From positions 373,171 through 385,799 of the forward strand of contig MU646557.1 in the NCBI GenBank assembly GCA_026770585.1: a stretch of 12,629 bases of DNA. Direction: 5' to 3'. Below, in pieces: positions 1 to 10,100 of the stretch. A model generated the notes under the pieces. The model saw only the letters and a program-made list of their open reading frames with translations, searched no databases and was not told the DNA's origin. The stretch comes from Baffinella frigidus (Eukaryota; Cryptophyceae; Cryptomonadales; Baffinellaceae). How positions within the stretch are numbered: position 1 is the first letter of the stretch; every line of letters begins with the position of its first letter. A program made the translations under genes and the position numbers.

Positions 1-240
1 CTGCCCCAGTCAATGATATCTAGCTCTGCCCCAGTCAATGATATCTAGCTCTGCCCCAGTCAATGATATCTAGCTCTGCCCCAGTTAATGATATCTAGCT
101 CTGCCCCAGTTAATGATATCCAGCCCTGCCCCAGTTAATGATATCCAGCCCTGCCCCCGATATCTAGCTCTGCCCCCGATATCTAGCTCTGCCCCCGATA
201 TCTAGCTCTGCCCCCGATATCTAGCTCTGCCCCAGTTAAT
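1..240. repeat. Minisatellite with 25-bp and 19-bp units
   Basis: Six 25-bp units (1-150) built on CTGCCCCAGTCAATGATATC are followed by four 19-bp units (151-226) that lack the AGTCAAT block, then a partial long unit that runs into unique sequence at about 241. Within the long units the variants (C/T in AGTCAAT or AGTTAAT, T/C in TAGCT or CAGCC) change progressively along the array, as in stepwise tandem expansion. Confidence 0.95.
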
Positions 241-333
241 CTGGGCGCCTCATTAAATACGTTAAAATGTTCTCTGTGCTGGAATTTTTGTGTGCAGTCC
301 CGATCTAATTGTATTTAATGAGTCCAGATTAAC
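234..333. repeat. Foldback with about 23-bp arms
   Basis: The left arm (about 234-260) reads GTTAATCTGG then CTCATTAAATAC. The right arm (311-333) is its reverse complement apart from a 3-base difference. The loop is about 50 bp. A second copy of the right-arm tip (GAGTCCAGATTAAC) follows at 343-356. It could be a small foldback transposon relic. Confidence 0.75.
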
Positions 334-710
334 TTTAATCAGGAGTCCAGATTAACTAGAATGTGCCCATTGCTGAATCGCCCTGGGGTGGGGTGGGGCC
401 CCACCAGCGAGTGATGATAAGTCGGTGTCAGGGTCGTTGCGTGTATGGGTTTGACTAGGGTGGGTGGTGCGAGCTCGTCTGGAACCGACTAGTTTTCCCG
501 GTGGTGGTGTGGCTGCCACGCCAGAGTGTTCGAGGCGATTGAGTTTTTTAACCCGTACCAGGGTACGGTTGTTGCCTTTTAAAACCCACTGCCTTGATTA
601 GAAATTGACTTTTGACGATGCCTTCCAAGAATGTGGCGTGGTGTCGGTGTGGCAGAGAGAATGTGACCGGCCAACGGGACCATGCACACACCGGTGTTAT
701 CAATCATATC

Positions 711-772
711 TGTTTCCGCATGAGTGCCGATACCCCCCCGCTGTTTCCGCATGAGTGCCGATACCCCCCCGC
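711..772. repeat. 31-bp tandem duplicate ending in a C run
   Basis: Two identical 31-bp units (711-741 and 742-772), each TGTTTCCGCATGAGTGCCGA plus a seven-C run. They lie in the intron upstream of the first visible exon. Confidence 0.9.
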
Positions 773-847
773 AAACACCTGTCACATGTAGAAGAATCCA
801 GAAAGTCATTGTTTTGGTATCTCATCAGGATGAAACATTGTGAACAC

Positions 848-920
848 TGTCAAATTCCCTTCTGAACTCGTATTTCCTTCTGAAATCATATTTCCTTCTG
901 AAATCATATTTCCTTCTGAA
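848..920. repeat. 18-bp tandem repeat close to the first acceptor
   Basis: Four units of TTTCCTTCTGAAATCATA (the first diverged) end 20 bp before the exon 1 acceptor. On the + strand they supply CTTCT-rich pyrimidine stretches near the 3' splice site. The open frame they create on the other strand is a simple-repeat artefact. Confidence 0.9.
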
Positions 921-940
921 AACGTTGAATCACCACACAG

Positions 941-1111
941 ATCCTCGTGACGGCCGACGGGTCGATGCGCGGCAAGAAGCCGATCGACCTCCTCGTGATC
1001 GCCGACAAGGCGGCCGCGCTCGTCAAGGAGGAGGGCTCGCACGCGCTGCAAGAGACCATTGTGGTGGAGCGCCGGGGGGATATCCCGCACAAGCACACGT
1101 CGTGGGCCACG
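941..1111 (+). CDS. ACS: ACS visible exon 1
   Basis: 57 codons, phase 0 at both ends, from [13 protein letters not shown] to HKHTSWAT. It matches the ACS stretch after the first Rossmann-like segment (VITSDEG..RGG..I.LK in bacteria). The acceptor is CACACAG|A and the donor ACG|GTGCCG. The 3' end was set because SWAT joined to VVAAASDE in exon 2 spans the region where most ACS read GRDxWWHDxV with nearly the same length. Confidence 0.9.
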
Positions 1112-4100
1112 GTGCCGCGCCGCCCCACCCTTGAGTCAATCGCTCCGCCCTGGCTTTCCCACGAAGCAAGATGTAAGCGCTGACTCACTCGGGTTGACCG
1201 ACTCTTCTTAAGTTGTCATGCTGGGTGTGCGGAACAGGTCGGTCATCTTTGGGGCGGGAAAGAGGCCGTGCTCGCGACCCGTGGTTCGGGTGTCAGGAGG
1301 GTCGTGGGCCACGGTGCCGCGCCGCCCCACGTGTTACTGATGCACTCCCCGAACCCACGTGTGTCTGCAATTGTACCCACCCAGCGCGTCGGCCACGGCT
1401 TGGGCATGCCCTCGCCAATACAGCCTCCTCGCGTGCTTCGGGTGTCTGGAGGGGTCGCGTTGGGAAACATTCGCTGCGGGGAATCACGTGGTTGAATAAC
1501 CGAAGCACGTTGAGCCCCTCCTCCGTCTCAGTCTTATTTGGGCTCGCCAATTTCGTGAGCCCGGGCTCTTTCCCGCTCCAAAGTTGGCGTATTTATACCG
1601 TAACCCCAGGATGTCAACTCGAGAATAGTCAGCCAACCCGAGTGAGACAGAGCTAGGACTCGGCGACGCGCGGGTATGTAGCTGAGGTGTACGGCTCGTG
1701 TTTGGCGCCGCTTCTTGGGGCTCTGCACCACCACACACACAGCGGGCTACGAAGGGATTTCATTCGAAGCTATTCGAAGAGATTTCATTCGAAGAGATTT
1801 CATTCGCAGTCATTCGAAGAGAATAACCCATACGGAACAGGCGATCGCAGAGGCGAGTGATGAGTGCCCGGTCGAGTGGGTGGATGACCCACCCGCACAG
1901 CGGGCTACGAAGGGATCTCAGGAATGAACCCACACGGCATGGAACAGGCGGTGGCGGGGCCCACAAAATCATTGATATTATTTATTGTATCTTGATTTCC
2001 AGTTGCTGGCGAGTGACGAATGCCCGGGCGAGTGGGTGGATGACGTGCACGGATGTGTAAATTCGTGCCAGGCCCAGCGCGAAACCCTCAACCCTGAACC
2101 CTGCGGGACAGGTGGTGGCGGCGGCAAGTGATGAGTGCCCGGTCGAGTGGGTGGATGCTGAGCATCCTCTTTTCCTTCTCTACACCTCCGGTCCTCAACC
2201 CTAAACCCTAAACCCTAAACCCTAAACACTCAACCCTGGACCTTGAACTCTCTTCCTTCTCTACACCTCCGGTCCTCATTCCTAAACCCTAAACCCTAAA
2301 CCCTAAACCCTAAACCCTAAACCCTAAACCTTGAACTCTCTTCCTTCTCTACACCTCCGGTCCGCCCACCCCTACACCTGCAATGCCCAAACCCTAGACC
2401 TTGAACACTGAACACTAAACACTCAACACTACACACTAAACACTGAACCCTACACTCGAAACCCGAAACCTTAAAACCAACACCTAAACCTTTCACCCTA
2501 AACCTCAAACCCCAAACTCCAAACCCCAAATCACAAACCACAAACCCTTAACCTGAAAGCCTATACCCCAAACCCCAAACCCTAAACCCCAACCCACAAA
2601 CCACAAACCACAAATCCCGCACCCTTCACCCTAAACCCTAAACCCTAAACACTAAACCCTAACCCCTAACCCCTAACCCCTAAACCAGGTTCGACCGGGC
2701 AGCCCAAGGGCGTGGTGCACTCGACAGCAGGCTCATCCCAAACCCAAAACCCAAAACCCGAACCTTACAACCCTAAACCCTAAACCCTGAACACTAAGCA
2801 CTAAAACCCTCAATACTGAATACAAAATACAAAATACTAAACCCTAAACCCTAAACCCTAAACCCAGGCTACATGTTGTACACGGCGACGACGTTCAAGT
2901 ACGTCTTCGACTACAAGCCGGGTGACGTCTACTGGTAAGGCCCATCCAACTCAAGTTCGGGCTGTTGCTGAATCGGCATCACGTGTATGCTACTTCAGGC
3001 GTGGGATGGGGTATAAGCCCAAGATAGCAAAAATCACCCAAGCCAGGAGATGTCAAATAGTGCACCCCAGCCGCACGTCCTGCCACCTCCTCGCTCGCAG
3101 AGAGGGTTTGCAAGTTAATGGGGTAACAGACCAAAAGTGGGGTAGTTAGGCCTACGGCATTGCCTAGGACCTCCTACCGTAGGCCGAGACTTTTTGTTCC
3201 TAGGATCCCTCGGCCTACGGTAGGAGGTCCTAGGCAATGCCGTATGCCTAACTACCCCATTTTGAGGCCGTTAGCCTATGAAAGTGTTCCAGCGCTGAGA
3301 CATTGAGCCTGCACGTGCAAGTGTCCCAAGGCTGGGAGGGTGTGGGTGCACGGCAGATTGGCAGGGTGCTGGGTGCTGGGTGCTGGGTTTAAAATGGGGA
3401 GAGCCCTAGCCGCAGGCCCTGTTGACTCCTAGCGCGCAGGGTTTGCGAGTGTTTCAGCGCTGAGAGGCTGCGTTTTCACGGCGGGCATTTTCAGGGTGCT
3501 GGGTGCTGGGTGCTGGGTGCAGGGTGTTTGAACGGGGAGAGGGTGCGGGTGCCCGGTGGATTGGCAGGGTGCTGGGTGCTGGGTTCTGAGTTCTGGGTGT
3601 TGAACGGGGAGAGGATGCAGGTCTGGGTTGTGGATTGCTATTGGGGATTGGCTGCAGGTGCACTGCAGACTGTCGGGGTGGTGGGTGCTGGGTGGTGGGT
3701 GATGAGTTATGGGTTGCTGAAGGGGAGGGCCCCCCTTCAGCCAGGAGATGTCTACTAGTGCACCCCAGCCGCATGCCCTGCCAGCTCCTCGCTCGCAGGG
3801 TTTGCAAAGTGTTTCTGCGCTGGGTTGCTGATGGGGAGGGGATGCAGGTGTACGGCAGACTGCGGGTGGATCACGGGGCACTCGTACGTTACGTACGGTC
3901 CGATGCTCAACTGCGCCACCCAGGTCAACACACACCCTGAACCCTGGAACCTGATCCCTGAAACCATGTACCATGAACCATGAACCACCTGGAACCTGAA
4001 CCATGAAGAAGAGCACGGCTCTGGCCTGGGGGACCTTTTGAAGTCGGAGGCAAGCCACATAGTGAATTTCGTGTCACGCGGGAAGCCTGCCGGCTGGGCT

Positions 4101-7100
4101 CGCTCCGCCCAAAAATCTCAACACCACCCCCAAACCCCCTGCGGCGCAAGTGAGGCGAAGAATCGCCGGCAGGCGATTCTTCGAGATTTTCGGGCGTCGC
4201 CCTTAAAGTTTAGGCCTCCGGCGGCCTCTGCGGGGGGCTTTTTTTGTCGAAAAGGGTGGACGCGACAGCCTGTAGGACATGGTATCACGGAAATCTCCGT
4301 CTGCCCGTTCCAACGTTTGAACTTGGACGTGACCGTTCGAAAACATCTGGTTCCGGTCAAGAAATGGATCACGACTCTCGTGGAAGGTCCTTTCCAACTC
4401 AGAAACGACCGGAAATCCGGTCGAGTGGACTTTTCTGGTACAAAACCAGGACGTGACCCGGTACAAAACCGGATGCGCGCGCGCCCGCGACACAAGGACA
4501 CCAAGACACACTCCGAAATTCATATTCACGCATTTCGGTTACGTTTAGATGGACTTTTTAGGTACAAACTCAACGGCACGATAGGGTTGGCCTGCGAAAC
4601 CACAGAAATTTATGCTGACGCCCGTGCAGTTGCTTCAAAGGCCCTCAAAGGGCCCCATGAAACCCTGAATCATGAACCATGAGCCCTAAACTCCCGCGCG
4701 CCTCAGCGCCGTTCCTTCCGCGTTTCGGTGCAACCCGTCACGACGCCAACTGGATAACACTCACCAAACCCTAAACATGAACTCGAACCTAAACCTAATC
4801 CCGAACCTAAACCTAAACCCAAACCTAAACCTAAACCTAAACCTAAACTTAAACCCTGCAGGTGCTGTTCGAGGGAATCCCGACGTACCCGACGCCCTCG
4901 CGGTCCTGGGACATCATCGACAAGTACACCCTGCACCCTAAATTACGAACCCCGAACCCTGCTAAATTCCAAACCCTGAACCCTACACCCTGAAACTAAA
5001 TTACAAACCCTGAACCCTACACCCTGAACCCTGAATCCTGAACCCTGAACTTTACACCCTGAACTTGAAACCCGAAACCTGAAACCTGAAACCCTTATCC
5101 CTAAACCCTGAACCCGAAACCAGGTACAAGGTCTCGCAGTTCTACACGGCCCCCACCGCTGTCCGCTCGGTGCGCCCCACCCACACCCATCTGAAAAATA
5201 GTACATTTCAAGTGACGAGGTCCTGGGAGCACTAGGACGAACCAAAGGAAATGCCGTAAGGAAAAAAGACATGACATCGAGCAGTTTTGGAATCGAGTAG
5301 TGACCTGTCGTGTTCTCCGCACACGTCTCCCCGGTGTTGAGTTGCCTGCCGCGTTCTAGCCCTGCTTCAGGTGGGTTTTCTGACTGTGTGCGGAGTGCAG
5401 CTTATGGTGATCCTAGGTACGTCAGGTCACTCACCATCGCCGCAGGCAGGATGCTGACAGCTTTGAGGGGTTTCCTGAAGTTTTGCCGACCTGACGTGTT
5501 CCCGGGGTGTGCGGCGCGCAGCTGATGAGCTTTGGGGAGGCGCCGCTCGAGGCTGCCTCGCTCGACTCACTCCGTGTCCTCGGTACGTTCCCTCGTCCAC
5601 CCTCCCCACCTCCTCCAACCACGACCGTTAACACCCAGCCTCAGCCACTATTCCGCGTCTTCGGCGTGTTCCCTCGTACAGCCTCCCCACCTCCTCCAAC
5701 CGTCTCTCCTCCTCCAACCTTTCCTCCTGAGCCTCCCAACCGTCCTCCAGACGTCCACTCTCCCCTCTTCCAGCTTCCTTAACACACGCTGGCTGGACGC
5801 ACGCTGCTGCGTTGATACGGCGTTAAGGAACAAGACGATACTCCGGGGCGGGAACACACGCGCGCTGAACACGCGCGTGCACGCTGAGAGAAAGGACGCC
5901 ATGAACCCTGCACCCGACACCCGACATCTGAAACCCGAAACCATGAACCCGAAACCCGAAACCCGAAACCCTAAACCCTGGACCCTAAACCCCAAAGCCT
6001 GGTTAAGGGTTTGGTGCATCGTCCCGCTCACGCTGCGAGGAGGGTTGAGGGTTGAGGGTGGGGGAGCGTGAGCATGGCATAGGTGATTTTACTTGTGAAT
6101 CCTTATTAAATTAAATCCCACCCCCAACAATCCTGGAGCGTGAGCATCCCCTGTCGTCGCGTGACGCGGCACGAACAGGGACGGTCGGCGGTCCCGACCA
6201 CGCTGCGAGGAGGGTTTATCTTGAAGCGTTTTGGGGTGAGGGAGCGTGTGCATCCCCTGACCCACGCGGCACGAACAGGGTCCGTCGGTGAGCCCATCAA
6301 CCCGGAGGCGTGGAGCTGGTACCACAAGCACGTCGGGGAGGAGCGCTGCCATTTTCTTGTTGCATAGGAGAAATTACAGGAGAAATTGATATGGTATGGG
6401 TGATTTTACTTATGAATCCTAATTAAATCAAATACCCCCCCCCGACAATCCTGGATCGTGCGCATCGTCTGAAGAGCGCGGTACGAACAGGGTCCGTCGG
6501 TGAGCCGATCAACCCGGAGGCGTGGAGCTGGTACCACAAGCACGTTGGCAAGGAGCGCTGTCCCATCGTCGACACCTGGTCCGCTACCCCGAAACCCGAA
6601 ACTCTAACCCTGAAACCCTGAACCCTGAACCCTGAACCCTGAACCCTGAGGCCTAAACCCCAAACCCCAAACCCTAAACCCTAAACCCTGAACCCTAAAC
6701 CCTAAACCCTAAATCCTTCCCACCGCCTGACGTATCCTCAGATTGAGCACTGCGCTAGTGAGAGACTTAAGGTGGTGGACTGATGACTGACGGAAAGGTG
6801 TTGCTTCCGCGGGATCATTCGAGTTGTGTCTGCGAGGGGGTTCCCCGTAACAGGCAGACAGAGACAGGCGGGCATGATCATGCGCCTGACGTATCCTCAG
6901 ATTGAGCACTGCGCTAGTGCGAGACTAAGGTGGTGCACTGATGACTGACGGAAAGGTTTTGCTTCTTTTTTGGGGGGGGGGGTCAGTAGAGGTGTTCCTG
7001 CGAGGGGGTTTCCCGTACAACAGGCAACTGCACCAGAACCCCTTCGAGTCTAACCCCCAAACCCTACAAAGGTGGCAGACGGAGACGGGGGGGGGGCGTG

Positions 7101-10100
7101 GTCATACGCCTGACGTATCCTCAGATTGAGCACTACGCTAGTGAGAGACTAAGGTGGTGCACTGATGGCTGATGGCGGGTCTTTCGCGGGGTCAGGTGGT
7201 ACACGGAGACAGGGGGGCACACGATCACGCCTGATGGGGAGGTTTCGGCTGCGTTAGGGTGGTGGACGGATGGCGAGTCTTTCGCGGGTTCCTCCAACCC
7301 CTACTAAGGTGGCAGACGGAGACCGGGGGGGGACATGGTCCACCAGAACACCTTCGAGCCTAACCCCCAAACCCTGCAAAGGTGGCAGACGGAGACGGGG
7401 GGGCACATGATCACGCCCCTCCCCGGCGCGACTCCCATGAAGCCCGGGTCTGCCTCGCTTCCCTTCTTCGGCGTCGAGCCTGTGGTGCGCCCGAACCCCG
7501 AATTTTGTGCCGGCTTACACAGTAATGGTCGGCTCACACACGAAGAGTCGGCTTTCTTGCCGAGGGACGAACCGGTTAGGGACGGCCCGACTCGTGGCTG
7601 GAAGAGGTCCCGCCTTGGACTGCGTCCTCACACAGCGCCCCTGCAACCTTGGGGGTTTCCTGTGTCCGTTAGGTTCGACAGAGCCGTGAACCCCCCCACC
7701 CCACCCCGGAACAGGTGCTGGACCAGGACGGGAAGGAGCTGGAGGGGGCGTGCGAGGGCTACCTGGCGATCAAGCGCTCGTGGCCCAGCCAGATCCGGGG
7801 GGTGTACGGCGACCAGAAGCGGTCCGTGCCTTTATCCGGGGACATGTTTAATTTGAAAGGAAATGGATCCCTATTTGTTCATAGGAGTTGGACGAAGGTT
7901 AATTAGGGCCTTATAGGGCCTTAAGTGAATTTAATTAGGACCAGAACCCGGTTTGGTAGGCCATTTTCTTTTAGATTAAACAATTAAACATGTTCCCGGG
8001 TGAGCCTGAATCGTCGGGGAGAGGGTTTGCTCCAGGCAAACACGGGGTTTTGCACTCATGGGAAAGAATAGGGGGGGTTGCACTCATGGGAAAGAGTTTG
8101 TACCCAGCCAGATCCGGGGGGTGTATGGCGATCCGTACCCGTCCCGAAACGCGTGCGGTGGAAGGTGTGGTTCGTATGACGGGATTGCTGAGAGCAATCG
8201 TGGGGTGCTGGTGAGTTCATGAGCCAACGGTTGCGAACGTATCCCTTAAGTGGCGAGGCCGTCAAATTTGACGGCCAAGAGGTCGTAGGCAGGTCCTAGG
8301 GCCCTGCGGTAGGGCATATGGGCCTACTCGCCACTTAACGGGTATGCCTGTCATCAACGTGGGGTTCTCGTGTGGTTACATGTCGGTCAGCCAGCACGTT
8401 CTTGACACACGCAAGCTACGGTGCGCAGCTTAGGTTGCAACCCAACCTGCGGTGCGCAGCGTAGGTTGTCCTACCATAGGACAGGCATAGGCCTACGGTA
8501 GGACCTTAGGGCGGTGCGTGTCCTCAATTTCGAGTAACCCCTGTATGGTGAGCAGGTACGAGTCAACCTACTTCCAGCTGTACAACGGGCAGAACGAGCT
8601 GATCTCGGGCGATAAGTACATTGCTGGGGACGCGTGCCGCCGGGATGAGGACGGTTACTACTGGATCACGGGCAGGTGCACGTCCTCAGTCACCGCCTTC
8701 CTTGTTAACACAGTCACCTACGTCCCGAGAGAACCATTCAATCGATTTTCGTCCCAGGCGCCGATTCGATATATTCGGAAAGTGAGAACTATGCAACAGT
8801 GGTTTGCAGGTTTCTTCCGAAGAAACCTGCAAACCACTTTTGCATATCTCAGATGCTTGGAAACAAAACCAGGATCCCGGGCGCGGATTTCAACGATTTA
8901 GGCATGAAGTTGAATACACCTGCAAACCAGTTCCGCACATCTAACATCCTCGAAAACTATCCCCAGGATCGACGACGTGATCAACGTGTCGGGGCACCGG
9001 ATCGGAACAGCCGAGCTGGAGAGCGCGCTGGTCCAGTTCCCGCAGTGTTCTGAGGCCGCCGTTGTGTCCTTCCCGCACCCCGTCAAGGTATGCCCGGAAC
9101 CTGCAACCCGGAATCTGAAACCCGGAACCCGAAACCCGGAACCCAGAACCCGGAACCCGGAACCCGAGACCCGTAACCCGTAACCCGGAACCCGGAACCC
9201 GAAATCCGAAACCCTAGATTCTAAACCCCAAACACTCAACACTCAACCCCAAGCCATAAACCATACACCATAAACCATACACCATAAACCATAAACCATA
9301 AACCATAAACCATAAAACCCACCTCCCCACGCGCTCCCCTCGCTTTGCTCCCGCCACCCGACATCAGAGAGACTCTTGCATTTCCGCTGGAGAGGTGTCC
9401 ACACAGCGGACGACAAAGGAATTTCGCGAATAACCATTAAGTGAATACGCCCTAGAATCCTACGGTAGGCCATCCGTAGGGACATAGGGTTGTTTCTACG
9501 GTTCCTCTTGCCACGCCTCCAAAGAGCGCGGCCCACCGAGACAAAAGTCGAGAGTGGAACGTCTCAAAGCAAAAGTGGAACCTCTGTTAACTTAAGAAGT
9601 AACAGTGGAGAATCCGAACTTACAGAAATGTGCTTCGTTCCCGATGTGGGCTCGTTCCGTAAGGCTCGTAGACTTTTGTATCACTCAACTCAAGGCTTAA
9701 GGGTCTATCTGGGACCTGCATCGAGAGTAATAAAGAAGAAGAAGAAGAATATTATAACCGAACATTGCTGGGTGCAGGGGAAGACGATCTACGCGTTATG
9801 TACCAGTGAATCAGCCGTAGAATCCTACGGAAGGCCGTCCGTAGGAAATAGGGTTGTTCCTACGGAGGTCCTAACGGAACATTGTCACGTGCAGGGGGAG
9901 GCGATCTACGCGTTCTGCACCCATCAGTGAACCATGGGCATAGTCCATCCGTCTAAGATGCTTGGAAACAAAACCAGGGCATAGGGCTGTTCCTACGGAT
10001 ATCCTAAAAGGTGGTGCTCGCAGGGGGAGGCGATCTACGCGTTCTACACGCTCGCGGCGGGGGAGGTCAAAGTTGATTCTACCCGGGAAACACGCCAAAA

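Larger units (their letters stand above)
241..940 (+). other. Upstream non-coding stretch, end of an intron
   Basis: This is probably the 3' part of the intron before the first visible exon. It holds the foldback at 234-333, the 31-bp duplicate at 711-772 and the 18-bp repeats at 848-920, and ends in the acceptor CACACAG at 940. I looked for the ACS segment that should precede exon 1 (the FGGFS-type motif) and did not find it. Confidence 0.7.
1112..2111 (+). other. Intron 1 (1000 bp)
   Basis: GT-AG intron with three kinds of internal copy: the exon 1 donor duplicate at 1301-1330, a GAAGAGATTTCATTC tandem array at about 1754-1820, and exon 2 start copies at 1841-1888 and 2003-2044. The phrase AGCGGGCTACGAAGGGAT also occurs twice (about 1741 and 1899). 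No protein-coding signal was found otherwise. Confidence 0.85.
2935..3847 (+). other. Intron 4 (913 bp)
   Basis: It holds a hairpin element (3133-3263), a 76-bp direct repeat (3041-3116 and 3739-3810), GGGTGCT arrays (about 3363-3390, 3493-3520, 3568-3590, 3685-3700) and copies of the exon 5 start. Unlike the other introns, the sense strand here carries the G-rich side of heptamer-like repeats. Confidence 0.85.
5583..6490 (+). other. Intron 8 (908 bp)
   Basis: Contents in order: a C/T-rich tract with a decoy of the exon 8 end (5656-5705), CCCGAAA-type repeats (5905-6000), and TTGAGGG repeats (6044-6060). A duplicated block follows, with ATTTTACTT.TGAATCC at 6086 and 6403, then CAATCCTGG, then GCATC. 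It carries three copies of the exon 9 acceptor region. Confidence 0.88.
7822..8555 (+). other. Intron 11 (734 bp)
   Basis: It contains a tandem duplicate around TTGCACTCATGGGAAAGA (8050 and 8079), a decoy of the exon 11 end (8103-8131), a foldback (8239-8345), a direct repeat GGTGCGCAGC.TAGGTTG (8420 and 8451) and a small hairpin of the CCTACGGTAGG type (8468-8504). 7850-7990 is AT-rich and unique. Confidence 0.87.

Noticed and set aside
1-226. Regularly spaced repeats that might suggest CRISPR
   Set aside because: Units are directly adjacent with no unique spacers, and the locus is a eukaryotic intron.
2317-2541. Reverse-strand open frame rich in [11 protein letters not shown]-type repeats
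   Set aside because: It is the translation of telomere-like heptamers. The same composition appears wherever such repeats occur (4943-5272, 5648-6031, 8898-9242, 11924-12130).
2191-2865. A true chromosome end or subtelomere
   Set aside because: The heptamer blocks are short, degenerate and lie between exons of one gene on both sides, so they are interstitial.
3739-3760. Copy of the exon 4 3' edge in intron 4
   Set aside because: GGAGATGTCTACTAGTG resembles GGTGACGTCTACTGGTA, but the match is short and imperfect. Kept only as a remark in the repeat entry.
3429-4058. Reverse-strand frames of 209, 117 and 101 codons
   Set aside because: They run antisense over exon 5 and GGGTGCT repeats, giving HPAPSTQHP-type low complexity. 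No domain and no coding signature.
5532-6071. Forward frame of 179 codons after exon 8
   Set aside because: It begins in an alternative frame of exon 8 and continues through C/T-rich and heptamer repeats. Serine/proline/leucine-rich low-complexity output, not a protein.
8746-8780. Copy of the exon 13 acceptor edge (GTCCCAGGCGCCGATTCG)
   Set aside because: Similarity to CCCCAGGATCGACGACG is limited to the CCCAGG core and a few bases; not distinguishable from chance.
9490-9930. Forward frame of 146 codons in intron 13
   Set aside because: It crosses two decoy copies of exon 14 and a CCTACGG hairpin. The recognisable IYA.CT pieces come from the exon copies.
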